Notes under the pieces: generated by a model
Told to the model about the DNA's origin: nothing
Seen by the model: only the letters and a program-made list of their open reading frames with translations
Database searches by the model: none
DNA from: Cellulosimicrobium cellulans
GTDB taxonomy: Bacteria; Actinomycetota; Actinomycetes; Actinomycetales; Cellulomonadaceae
Direction: 5' to 3'
NCBI RefSeq assembly: GCF_024124905.1
Contig: NZ_JAMXST010000004.1
Coordinates: 651,411 to 715,410 of the forward strand
Length of the DNA: 64,000 nucleotides
Shown: one piece after another, positions 8,385-16,995 of the stretch
Numbering within the stretch: the first letter of the stretch is position 1
How the letters are laid out: every line of letters starts with the position of its first letter
Made by a program: the position numbers and the translations under genes

Positions 8385-10858
8385 TCCGCAAGACCGCCGA
8401 CGAGCAGAGCACCGTCGACCGCCTGCGCTTCCCGGCCGAGCCGTGGCGGCTCGTCGAGTCGCAGTTCTCGGCCGAGGACCTCGGCGTGACCGAGACCCTC
8501 TTCGCCGTCGCGAACGGCTACCTCGGCATGCGCGGCAACGTCGAGGAGGGGCGGGAGTCCCACTCGCACGGCACGTTCGTCAACGGCTTCCACGAGACCT
8601 GGTCGATCCGGCACGCCGAGGAGGCGTACGGGTTCGCGCGCGTCGGGCAGACCATCGTCAACGTCCCCGACGCGAAGGTCATCCGGCTCTACGTGGACGA
8701 CGAGCCGCTCCTGCTGCCCGTCGCCGACCTGGTCGACTATGAGCGGTCGCTCGACCTGCGCGACGGCGTCCTGCGCCGCGAGCTGCTGTGGCGGACGCCG
8801 TCGGGCAAGCGCGTGCAGGTCCGCTCGGAGCGCATGGTGTCGTTCGTCGAGCGGCACCTGGCGATCATGACGTTCGAGGTCACGCTGCTCGACGCCGCGG
8901 CGCCCGTCGCGATCTCGTCGCAGATCCTCAACCGCCAGGACGGGCAGGACGAGTACCACGTGCGCTCCGCCTCGCTCGGCGAGGGGTTCGACCCGCGCAA
9001 GACCGACCAGTTCTCCGGTCGGGTGCTCCAGCCGCAGTCCCAGTGGGGCGACGACGAGCGGCTCGTCCTCTCCTACCGCGCCACGAACTCGGGCATGACG
9101 CTCGCCGTCGCGGCGGACGACCTGCTCGAGACCGAGAACGAGTGGGACGTCCGCACGCAGGTCGACGAGGACCTCGCCAAGCACGTGTTCCGCGTCCACG
9201 CCGAGCCCGGCCGCCCCATCCGGCTCACCAAGCTCGTCGCGTACCACACGTCGCGCGGCGTGCCGTCGCGCGAGCTCGTCGACCGCTGCCGCCGCACGCT
9301 CGACCGCGCGCGGGAGACCGGCGTCGACGGCCAGCTCTCGCTCCAGCGCGAATGGCTCGACGACTTCTGGGCACGCTCCGACGTCGAGGTCCCCGGCCAG
9401 CCCGGCATCCAGCAGGCCGTGCGCTGGAACCTGTTCCAGCTCGCCCAGGCCACGGCGCGGGCCGAGGGCAACGGCGTCCCCGCCAAGGGCCTCACGGGCT
9501 CCGGGTACAGCGGGCACTACTTCTGGGACACCGAGATCTACGTCCTGCCGTTCCTCACGTACACGAGCCCCCGGTACGCGCGCAACGCGCTGCGGTTCCG
9601 CTACCAGATGCTCGACGCCGCCCGCCGTCGTGCCGGCGAGCTGTCGCAGAAGGGCGCTCTCTTCCCCTGGCGCACCATCAACGGCGAGGAGGCGTCCGCC
9701 TACTACGCCGCCGGTACCGCGCAGTACCACATCGACGCCGACGTCAGCTATGCCCTCGTGCAGTACGTGCGCGCCACGGGGGACGTCGACTTCCTGCGCC
9801 GCGAGGGCGTCGACATCCTCGTCGAGACCGCCCGCATGTGGGAGGACCTGGGCTTCTGGCGCGCCAACGGCGACGACAACTTCCACATCCACGGCGTGAC
9901 CGGCCCCGACGAGTACACGACCGTCGTCAACGACAACCTCTTCACCAACGTCATGGCACGGTTCAACCTGCGCGCGGCCGCGATCGTCGTCGAGCGCATG
10001 AAGGCCGAGCACCCCGAGGACTACGCGCTCCTCGTGGACCGGCTCGGGCTCGGCGCCTACGAGGCGGCGGAGTGGGTCCGCGCGGCGGACCACATGTCGA
10101 TCCCGTACGCCGAGAGCATCGGGATCCACCCGCAGGACTCGCACTTCCTCGAGCGCGAGATCTGGGACCTCGCGCACACGCCCGCGGACAAGCGACCGCT
10201 GCTGCTGCACTACCACCCGCTCGTCATCTACCGCTACCAGGTGCTCAAGCAGGCCGACGTCGTGCTCGCCCTGTTCCTGCAGGGCCAGCACTTCACGGCG
10301 GAGGAGAAGCTCGCCGACTTCGAGTACTACGACCCGTTGACCACGGGCGACTCGACGCTGTCCGGCGTCGTGCAGTCGATCGTCGCGGCCGAGGTCGGGT
10401 ACCACGAGCTCGCGCTCGAGTACTTCGTGTCGTCGCTGTTCGTCGACCTCGCGAACCTCCACGCCAACGCGGCCGACGGCGTGCACGTCGCCTCCGCGGG
10501 CGGCACCTGGTCCGCGCTCGCGTGCGGGTTCGGCGGCATGCGCGACTCCGACGGCGACCTGACCTTCGACCCGCGGCTGCCGCAGGAGTGGGAGTCCCTG
10601 ACGTTCCGCGTCCAGTGGCACGGCTCGCGCCTGCGCGTCACCGTGCTCCCCGACGCGATCGAGCTCGACGCCGAGACCGGCGACGGCGCCCAGGTCAGCG
10701 TGCGCGGCGAGCGCGTCAAGGTCGTCCCGGGCGAGGTCACGCGCGTCGCGCTCGACGGCCAGGGCCCGGTACGTCCCGGCCGCCCGAGCCTGCGCGCGCT
10801 CTCGGGCAACCGCCGCGACGACGGCACCCTCATCACCGCGACGGTTCCGCACTCCTGA
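8381..10858 (+). CDS. Glycoside hydrolase family 65 disaccharide phosphorylase
   Basis: 825-residue cytoplasmic GH65 enzyme of the maltose/trehalose/kojibiose/nigerose phosphorylase type, which splits an alpha-glucosyl disaccharide with phosphate to give beta-glucose 1-phosphate. An N-terminal beta-sandwich is followed by an (alpha/alpha)6 barrel. GHYFWDTEIYVLPFL lies near residue 380 and the catalytic acid is the Glu of HGVTGPDEYTTVVNDN (about Glu511). HPQDSHFLEREIWD and a C-terminal beta domain follow. GTG at 8381 overlaps the HAD gene stop. The linkage used cannot be set from sequence alone. No signal peptide is present. Confidence 0.9.
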   Translation: MIRKTADEQSTVDRLRFPAEPWRLVESQFSAEDLGVTETLFAVANGYLGMRGNVEEGRESHSHGTFVNGFHETWSIRHAEEAYGFARVGQTIVNVPDAKVIRLYVDDEPLLLPVADLVDYERSLDLRDGVLRRELLWRTPSGKRVQVRSERMVSFVERHLAIMTFEVTLLDAAAPVAISSQILNRQDGQDEYHVRSASLGEGFDPRKTDQFSGRVLQPQSQWGDDERLVLSYRATNSGMTLAVAADDLLETENEWDVRTQVDEDLAKHVFRVHAEPGRPIRLTKLVAYHTSRGVPSRELVDRCRRTLDRARETGVDGQLSLQREWLDDFWARSDVEVPGQPGIQQAVRWNLFQLAQATARAEGNGVPAKGLTGSGYSGHYFWDTEIYVLPFLTYTSPRYARNALRFRYQMLDAARRRAGELSQKGALFPWRTINGEEASAYYAAGTAQYHIDADVSYALVQYVRATGDVDFLRREGVDILVETARMWEDLGFWRANGDDNFHIHGVTGPDEYTTVVNDNLFTNVMARFNLRAAAIVVERMKAEHPEDYALLVDRLGLGAYEAAEWVRAADHMSIPYAESIGIHPQDSHFLEREIWDLAHTPADKRPLLLHYHPLVIYRYQVLKQADVVLALFLQGQHFTAEEKLADFEYYDPLTTGDSTLSGVVQSIVAAEVGYHELALEYFVSSLFVDLANLHANAADGVHVASAGGTWSALACGFGGMRDSDGDLTFDPRLPQEWESLTFRVQWHGSRLRVTVLPDAIELDAETGDGAQVSVRGERVKVVPGEVTRVALDGQGPVRPGRPSLRALSGNRRDDGTLITATVPHS

Positions 10859-10874
10859 GCACTCGCGTCTCGCC

Positions 10875-10912
10875 GAGGTAGAGCCGTGGTTGCGTGAGGT
10901 AGAGCCGTGGTT
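10875..10912. repeat. 17-bp direct repeat, period 21
   Basis: GAGGTAGAGCCGTGGTT occurs at 10875-10891 and again at 10896-10912, separated by 4 nt, 16 nt after the GH65 stop. It could be part of a genome-wide intergenic element or a duplicated protein-binding site. Confidence 0.7.
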
Positions 10913-10947
10913 CTTGTGTTCGACGGCGTGTGGTCGGGTGGGGTGGT

Positions 10948-11040
10948 CGGGGTGGGTGGTGGTGCCGCGTCTACCATCCGCCGCTCGTTCCTCGCGGCTC
11001 CCGCCAGGCCCGCCACGACGCGGCACCACCACCCACCCCG
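10948..11040. repeat. Perfect 24-bp inverted repeat with 45-nt loop
   Basis: The segment 10948-10971 (begins CGGGGTGGGTGG, ends GCCGCGTC) is exactly the reverse complement of 11017-11040. The stem is far longer than a normal terminator and the loop is large. A transcribed hairpin or REP/MITE-like element downstream of the GH65 operon would fit; nothing resembling a transposase is present. Confidence 0.75.
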
Positions 11041-11304
11041 CCCTGCTCCGTCTTGCCCTGGTCGTCGCACACCCGGGCGACCGCCCGCGGTGTCGGTCTC
11101 GCCCCGGGACCACGCTCGCCGCGGACCCGGTCTGCGGGCTGCGAGCGAGCGCACGCCGCGGCCCGATCACGCCGGCACCGGACCTGGCAACGCGCCGGGT
11201 ACGCTCGCGGGAAACTGCCCGGAACCTCCTCGTGTCGTCCCAGGTCGCGATGCGCCGACGGCGGTAGGTTGCCGACGAGAGTGGGTCGGGCGCGGGGGGA
11301 AGAG

Positions 11305-11631
11305 ATGGGTCGTCGGTACGTGCGCGCGTGGACCGTTGCAGTCGCGGTCGTCGTGGGGGCGGTGCTGTCGGCGTGCGACGGCGGTGGGGACCTGGAGGTC
11401 GCCAACGACAGCCGGGGTGACGTGGTCGTCCGTACGGGGGACGAGGAGGCCGAGGTGACCGCCGACGGCGGCGTCGTGCTCCTCGACTACGGCTGCACGC
11501 CGGGTGACGTGACGGTCGTGCGGGCGTCGGGCGCCGAGGAGGTCGTCGACGGGCCGGTGTGCCCGGACGAGAAGATCGTGGTCCGCGACGACGAGGTGGT
11601 GCTGGTCCCCGTCGCCGCGGACGACTCCTGA
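11305..11631 (+). CDS. Small lipoprotein of unknown function
   Basis: 108-residue predicted lipoprotein. An Arg-rich N-terminus is followed by a Val/Ala hydrophobic core and the lipobox LSAC at Cys24. The mature part is short and acidic, with VEVANDS-like beta strands (DLEVANDSRGDVVVRTGD) and one further Cys pair (YGCTPGDV and GPVCPDEK), suggesting a small disulfide-bonded beta domain. I do not recognise a family. Start is the ATG at 11305 with a weak purine-rich GGGGGAAGAG upstream. It ends 7 bp from the convergent peptidase gene. Confidence 0.65.
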   Translation: MGRRYVRAWTVAVAVVVGAVLSACDGGGDLEVANDSRGDVVVRTGDEEAEVTADGGVVLLDYGCTPGDVTVVRASGAEEVVDGPVCPDEKIVVRDDEVVLVPVAADDS

Positions 11632-11638
11632 CGAGGCG

Positions 11639-13858
11639 TCAGCCGAGACGCTCGGCGAGGAAGCGGTAGTGGACCGCGGCCATGTGGGCGGCCTGGGCGT
11701 TGTTGGCGGCGCCGCCGTGGCCGCCCTCGATGTTCTCGTAGTAGGTGACGTCCTTGCCCTCGCCGAGCATCTTCGCGGCGAGCTTGCGCGCGTGGCCCGG
11801 GTGGACGCGGTCGTCCTTGGTCGACGTCGTGAACAGCACGGGCGGGTACTCGCGCTCGGCGTCGAACAGGTGGTACGGCGAGAACGTGCGGATGAACTCC
11901 CACTGCTCGGGGTCGTCCGGGTCGCCGTACTCCGCCGCCCACGACGCCCCGGCGAGCAGCTTCGTGTACCGGCGCATGTCGAGCAGCGGGACGCCGACGA
12001 TCACGGCGCCGAAGAGCTCGGGGTACTGCGTGAGCATGTTGCCCGCGAGCAGGCCGCCGTTGGAGCGGCCCTCCATGCCGAGGTGCTCGTGCGTCGTGAT
12101 CCCGCGGGCCACGAGGTCGCGCGCGACGGCGGCGAAGTCCTCGTAGGCGCGGTGGCGGTTCGCCTTGAGCGCGGCCTGGTGCCAGGCGGGCCCGTACTCG
12201 CCGCCGCCGCGGATGTTCGCGACGACGTAGACGCCGCCCCGCGCGAGCCAGGCGCGGCCGAGCGCGCCCGAGTACGCGGGCGTGAGCGAGATCTCGAAGC
12301 CGCCGTACCCGTACAGCAGCGTCGGCGCGGCTCCCGTGCCGCCGTCGCCCGCGCCCGCGACGAGGTCCGCGCGGCCGACGACGAAGTACGGCACGCGCGT
12401 GCCGTCGTCGGACGTGGCGAAGTGCTGGGCGACGGTCATGCCGTCGGCGTCGAAGAACGCGGGGTTGGACTTGACGACCTCCGGTGCACCCGCGTCGCCC
12501 GGCCGCTCGCCGAGCGACAGGAGCGAGAGCGTCGTGGGCGTGAGGTAGTCGGTCGTGACGAGCCACAGGTCGTCGGAGTCGACGGGGTCGACGGCTCCGA
12601 CGGCGACCGTGCCGAGCTCCGGCAGGCCGGGGATCTCCGACCGCACCCACGGCGCGTCCGCGGCCTCCTGCCCGACGGCGCCCCCGGGGCCGGCGGCGTC
12701 CGGCGGCGTCAGCACGTGCAGGCGGTTCTTCACGTCGTCGAGCACGTTGACGACGAGGTGGTGGCGCGTCCACGTGGCGCCGGCGAGCGACGTCGTCGCC
12801 GTGGGCTCGAAGAGCACGGTGAAGCCGCGGTCGCCCGCGAGGAAGTCGTCGAACCGCGCGACGAGGAGCGAGCCCGCGCGGTGCGTCGCGCCTCCGACGG
12901 CCCAGTCGTCGCGGAGCTCCACGAGCATCCACTCGCGCCGGACGCCGACCTCGGCGGAGTCGGGCACGTCGATCTTCGTCAGGCGCTGCTCGGGCGTGCC
13001 GGTGCGCTCGGCGAGGTAGAGCTCGTCGGCGTAGAACGCCTTGGAGCGGTGCACGAAGTCGCGCTCGAACCCGGGCGTGTGCGACCGCCAGGCGGAGATG
13101 TACATGTCCTCGTCGGTGCCCTCGTAGACCGTCACGGCCTCGTCGAGCGGGGTGCCGCGCGTCCAGCGCTTGACCACGCGCGGGTACCCCGACGGCGTGA
13201 GCGTGCCCTCGCCGAAGTCGGTGAAGACGTACACGGTGTCGGCGTCGATCCAGCCGAGCGAGCCCTTGGCCTCGGCGCGGTGGAAGCCGCCGTCCTCGGG
13301 CGCGACGAACCGCTTCTCGACGAGGTCGAACTCGCGCGTGACGTCGGCGTCGGAGCCGCCGGGGGAGAGCTCGACGAGCGCGTGCCGCCACGGCTCGCCT
13401 GCGGCAAGCTGCTCCGGCGTCGGGCGCAGGACGCTCGCGCCGTGCCAGACCCACGACTCGCCCTCGGCCGCGGCGAGCGCGTCGAGGTCGAGCACGGTCT
13501 CCCACTCCGGGTCGTCGGTGCGGTAGGACTCGAGCGTCGTGCGGCGCCAGAGCCCGCGCTCGTGCTGCGCGTCGCGCCAGAAGTTGTAGTACCGGTCGCC
13601 GATCTTCGAGACCTCGGGGATCTTCGCGTCCGAGTCGAGCACCTCGCGGATCGCGCGCTCGGTCGTGGCGAACTCGTCGGCGGTCTCGAGCGTGTCGGCG
13701 ACCTCGGCGTTGCGTGCACGGACCCAGGTCAGGGCCTCGTCCCCCTCGACGTCCTCGAGCCACAGGTACGGGTCGTGGGGCGCGCCGTCGTCGGGGAGCG
13801 GGGTCTCGGTGGGGCTCTCGGGCGAGAGCGAGGGGCTCGTCGTCTGCTCGGCGGTCAT
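11639..13858 (-). CDS. Prolyl oligopeptidase family serine peptidase (S9A)
   Basis: 739-residue cytoplasmic S9 peptidase cutting short peptides after proline. [25 protein letters not shown] is the standard N-terminus (given here in shorter form: [11 protein letters not shown] near residue 29), followed by a seven-bladed propeller and the alpha/beta-hydrolase domain. The nucleophile is in EGRSNGGLL (about Ser599), the acid in [13 protein letters not shown], and the His in [10 protein letters not shown] (about residue 714). The start is the ATG at 13858; the frame continues to 13975, but that part has no homology-like content and lies in the adhE control region. It is convergent with the small lipoprotein gene. 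Confidence 0.9.
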   Translation of the reverse strand: MTAEQTTSPSLSPESPTETPLPDDGAPHDPYLWLEDVEGDEALTWVRARNAEVADTLETADEFATTERAIREVLDSDAKIPEVSKIGDRYYNFWRDAQHERGLWRRTTLESYRTDDPEWETVLDLDALAAAEGESWVWHGASVLRPTPEQLAAGEPWRHALVELSPGGSDADVTREFDLVEKRFVAPEDGGFHRAEAKGSLGWIDADTVYVFTDFGEGTLTPSGYPRVVKRWTRGTPLDEAVTVYEGTDEDMYISAWRSHTPGFERDFVHRSKAFYADELYLAERTGTPEQRLTKIDVPDSAEVGVRREWMLVELRDDWAVGGATHRAGSLLVARFDDFLAGDRGFTVLFEPTATTSLAGATWTRHHLVVNVLDDVKNRLHVLTPPDAAGPGGAVGQEAADAPWVRSEIPGLPELGTVAVGAVDPVDSDDLWLVTTDYLTPTTLSLLSLGERPGDAGAPEVVKSNPAFFDADGMTVAQHFATSDDGTRVPYFVVGRADLVAGAGDGGTGAAPTLLYGYGGFEISLTPAYSGALGRAWLARGGVYVVANIRGGGEYGPAWHQAALKANRHRAYEDFAAVARDLVARGITTHEHLGMEGRSNGGLLAGNMLTQYPELFGAVIVGVPLLDMRRYTKLLAGASWAAEYGDPDDPEQWEFIRTFSPYHLFDAEREYPPVLFTTSTKDDRVHPGHARKLAAKMLGEGKDVTYYENIEGGHGGAANNAQAAHMAAVHYRFLAERLG

Positions 13859-13958
13859 GGTCCCCCACCCTACGGCGGCGGGGGCGGTGGTGCGGAGGTC
13901 ACGAGGGTGCCGGGACCTTGGGCCCCGAACGGCCGCGGGGCCTTGCCGCGCCCAGGGG

Positions 13959-13978
13959 CTTGTGAAAACATTCACAAG
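13959..13978. promoter_or_regulatory. Rex-type (or CRP/GlxR-type) operator upstream of adhE
   Basis: A perfect palindrome with 8-bp arms CTTGTGAA/TTCACAAG and a 4-nt centre. The core TGTGAA-N4-TTCACA at 13961-13976 equals the consensus for Rex, the NADH/NAD+-sensing repressor, and adhE is a classic Rex target. TGTGA-N6-TCACA also satisfies the actinobacterial CRP (GlxR) consensus, so that reading stays open. The site is 89 nt before the adhE ATG; a weak promoter (TTGCCG, 17 nt, AAACAT) would have its -10 inside it. Confidence 0.75.
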
Positions 13979-14067
13979 TAGAGAGACCGCTGAAGGAGCC
14001 GGGGCAATCCGGCCCCGGCAGCACCCGCGGCCCGACGCCCGGCCCGGCCGGGCACCGGAGGGGACGC

Positions 14068-16812
14068 ATGAGCGCGAAGAGCGCCGGCACGAAGGTCGAG
14101 ACCCGCACCGAGGACACGCGCACCGCGCACGAGATCGACGTCCTCGTCGAGCGAGCCCGCAAGGCGCTCGACCAGTACATGAGCCTCACGCAGGAGGACG
14201 TCGACCGGATCGTCCTCAAGGCCTCGGTCGCGGGCCTGCACCAGCACGGTCACCTCGCGCAGCTGGCCGTCGCCGAGACCGGGCGCGGCGTGTTCGAGGA
14301 CAAGGCGACGAAGAACATCTTCGCGTGCGAGCACGTGCCCAACTCGATGGCGAACCTCAAGACGGTCGGCATCATCGGCCGCGACGAGCTGACGGGCGTC
14401 GTCGAGATCGCCGAGCCGGTCGGCGTGGTGTGCGCCGTGACGCCGGTGACCAACCCGACGTCGACCACCATCTTCAAGTCGCTCATCGCGCTCAAGACGC
14501 GCAACCCCGTCGTGTTCGCCTTCCACCCGAGCGCGCAGCGCTCGTCGGTCGAGGCGGCCCGCATCGTGCGGGACGCCGCCGTGGCCGCCGGTGCGCCCGA
14601 CGACTGCATCCAGTGGGTCGAGCACCCCTCGATCGAGGCGACCAACACCCTCATGCACCACCCGGGCGTCGCGCTCATCCTCGCGACGGGCGGCAACGGC
14701 ATGGTCCGCGCGGCCTACTCGGCCGGCAAGCCGGCGCTCGGCGTCGGCGCGGGCAACGTCCCCGCGTACGTCGAGAAGAGCGCCGACCTCGGCCGCGCGA
14801 TCAACGACGTGGTCATGTCGAAGGCGTTCGACAACGGCATGGTCTGCGCGTCGGAGCAGGCGCTCATTCTCGACGACGTCGTCTACGACGACGCGATGCG
14901 CGAGCTGGCCCGGCTGCACGCCTACCGCACGACGCCCGCCGAGAAGGCGATGCTCGAGCGCCTCATCTTCGGCGTCGAGGCGAGCGGCACCAACTGCGCC
15001 GGCGCGAAGCTCAACCCGAAGGTCGTGGGCAAGTCGCCCGTGTGGATCGCGCGCGAGGCCGGCTTCGAGGTCCCCGACGACACGTCGATCATCCTCGCGG
15101 AGATCGACGACGTGGGCCCGCAGGAGCCGTTGAGCCGCGAGAAGCTCACCCCGGTCCTCGCGGTGCTGCGTGCGCGCGACACCGAGCACGGCGTCCGCCT
15201 CGCGGAGCGCATGGTCGAGCTCGACGGCCTGGGCCACTCGGCGGCGATCCACACGGCGGACCAGGAGCTCGTCGAGCGCTACGGCGCGCGGGTCAAGGCC
15301 GTGCGCGTGCTGTGGAACAGCCCGACGTCGCTCGGCGGCATCGGCGACATCTACAACGCGCTGCTCCCGTCGCTCACGCTCGGCTGCGGCAGCTACGGCG
15401 CGAACTCGGTGTCGAACAACGTGTCGGCGGTCAACCTCATCAACGTCAAGCGGATCGGGCGGCGCAACAACAACATGCAGTGGTTCAAGGTGCCCGCGAA
15501 GACGTACTTCGAGCCGAACTCGATCCAGTACCTCGCGCAGATGCGCGACGTGCACCGCGTCACGATCGTCACCGACAAGGTCATGAGCCGCATCGGCGTC
15601 GTCGACCGCGTGCTCGACGTCCTCGCACGCCGCGAGGAGAAGGTCGCGATCCAGATCATCGACGCGGTCGAGCCGGAGCCGAGCGTCGGCACCGTGAACC
15701 GCGGCGCCGAGTCCATGCGCGACTTCGAGCCGGACACGATCATCGCGATCGGCGGCGGCTCGCCCATGGACGCGGCCAAGGTCATGTGGCTGCGGTACGA
15801 GCACCCGGAGATCGAGTTCTCCGACATGCGCGAGAAGTTCTTCGACGTGCGCAAGCGCGCGTACAAGTTCCCCGAGCTCGGGGGCAAGGCGAAGCTCGTG
15901 TGCATCCCGACGTCGTCGGGCACCGGCGCGGAGGTGACGCCGTTCGCGGTCATCACCGACCCGGAGACGGGCTTCAAGTACCCGCTCGCGGACTACGCGC
16001 TCACCCCGACCGTCGCGATCGTCGACCCCGTGCTCACGGACACCATGCCCGCCAAGCTCGCGGCCGACTCGGGCTTCGACGCCCTCACGCACGCGACCGA
16101 GGCGTTCGTCTCCGTCTACGCGAACGACTTCACCGACGGGCTGTGCCTCCAGGCGATCAAGATGGTCTTCGAGCACATCGAGGACTCGGTCACGCAGGGT
16201 GCGGCGGCCCCGAAGGCGCGCGAGAAGATGCACAACGCGGCGACCATCGCGGGCATGGCGTTCGGCTCGGCGATGCTCGGCATCGTGCACGCCATGGCGC
16301 ACACCGTGGGCTCGACCTTCCACCTCGTGCACGGGCGCACCAACGCGGTGCTCCTGCCGCACGTGATCCGCTACAACGGCCAGGTGCCCACCAAGCTCAC
16401 GAGCTGGCCCAAGTACGAGCGCTACGTGGCCCCGGAGCGGTTCCAGGAGATCGCGAAGCACCTCGGGCTGCCGGCCTCCACCCCGGAGGAGGGCGTCGAG
16501 TCGTACGCGAAGGCGGTCGAGGAGCTGCGCGCCAAGGTCGGCATCGAGCCGACGTTCGCGGCGCAGGGCGTCGACGAGGCGGCGTTCCTCAGTCGCCTCG
16601 ACGACCTCGCCCTCCGGTCGTTCGAGGACCAGTGCGCCCCGGCGAACCCGCGGATGCCGGTCCTGGAGGACATGCGCGACATCCTCGTCGCGGCCTACCG
16701 CGGCAGCAGCCGCGAGGTCGTGCGGGCAGAGCGTCTCGCGGCCCACGAGGGCGCGAGCACCGAGGACGGGCAGGCGGCGACCCCGCCTGCCGAGACCGTG
16801 GCGGCCGGCTGA
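14068..16812 (+). CDS. adhE: Bifunctional acetaldehyde-CoA / alcohol dehydrogenase AdhE
   Basis: 914-residue fermentation enzyme reducing acetyl-CoA to acetaldehyde and then ethanol with NADH. The N-terminal half is an aldehyde dehydrogenase: VTPVTNPTSTTIFKSL, the VGAGNVPAYVE segment and the catalytic cysteine in NGMVCASEQALIL (about Cys260). The C-terminal half is an iron-type alcohol dehydrogenase: IAIGGGSPMDAAKVMW near residue 562, DSGFDALTHATEAFVS and GMAHTVGSTFHLVHGRTNA-type iron ligands. Length matches the family. It has a strong GGAGGGG Shine-Dalgarno and is preceded by a Rex-like operator, which suggests induction when NADH builds up under low oxygen. A 14-bp terminator follows. It is monocistronic. 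Confidence 0.96.
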   Translation: MSAKSAGTKVETRTEDTRTAHEIDVLVERARKALDQYMSLTQEDVDRIVLKASVAGLHQHGHLAQLAVAETGRGVFEDKATKNIFACEHVPNSMANLKTVGIIGRDELTGVVEIAEPVGVVCAVTPVTNPTSTTIFKSLIALKTRNPVVFAFHPSAQRSSVEAARIVRDAAVAAGAPDDCIQWVEHPSIEATNTLMHHPGVALILATGGNGMVRAAYSAGKPALGVGAGNVPAYVEKSADLGRAINDVVMSKAFDNGMVCASEQALILDDVVYDDAMRELARLHAYRTTPAEKAMLERLIFGVEASGTNCAGAKLNPKVVGKSPVWIAREAGFEVPDDTSIILAEIDDVGPQEPLSREKLTPVLAVLRARDTEHGVRLAERMVELDGLGHSAAIHTADQELVERYGARVKAVRVLWNSPTSLGGIGDIYNALLPSLTLGCGSYGANSVSNNVSAVNLINVKRIGRRNNNMQWFKVPAKTYFEPNSIQYLAQMRDVHRVTIVTDKVMSRIGVVDRVLDVLARREEKVAIQIIDAVEPEPSVGTVNRGAESMRDFEPDTIIAIGGGSPMDAAKVMWLRYEHPEIEFSDMREKFFDVRKRAYKFPELGGKAKLVCIPTSSGTGAEVTPFAVITDPETGFKYPLADYALTPTVAIVDPVLTDTMPAKLAADSGFDALTHATEAFVSVYANDFTDGLCLQAIKMVFEHIEDSVTQGAAAPKAREKMHNAATIAGMAFGSAMLGIVHAMAHTVGSTFHLVHGRTNAVLLPHVIRYNGQVPTKLTSWPKYERYVAPERFQEIAKHLGLPASTPEEGVESYAKAVEELRAKVGIEPTFAAQGVDEAAFLSRLDDLALRSFEDQCAPANPRMPVLEDMRDILVAAYRGSSREVVRAERLAAHEGASTEDGQAATPPAETVAAG

Positions 16813-16835
16813 CCCTTCCCGGCCCCACGAAACCC

Positions 16836-16875
16836 GGAGCCCGACGGCGCGAGTCCCCTTCCGCCGTCGGGCTCC
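16836..16875 (+). terminator. Terminator hairpin after adhE
   Basis: Perfect 14-bp stem (GGAGCCCGACGGCG and its complement) with a 12-nt loop, 23 nt after the adhE stop. Confidence 0.85.
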
Positions 16876-16995
16876 GTCGTGCGTGGCCTGTGGAAAACCC
16901 TCGAGGGGCGTCGGAGCCTCGGTAGGTTCTCCGCTCGCGGGACGTCGGTCCCGCGGCGCGCGACGGCGCGGGTCATGACGACGGCGGGGGGCCGC

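Larger units (their letters stand above)
10859..11304. other. Non-coding 446-bp spacer with direct and inverted repeats
   Basis: No open frame here has the codon bias of the neighbours. The spacer holds a 17-bp direct repeat and a perfect 24-bp inverted repeat (listed separately). The rest, 11041-11304, is featureless GC-rich DNA leading to the lipoprotein gene. Confidence 0.6.

Noticed and set aside
8111..11170. A 1019-codon minus-strand frame opposite the GH65 gene
   Set aside because: Shadow of the GH65 codon pattern; the part in the spacer runs through the inverted repeat.
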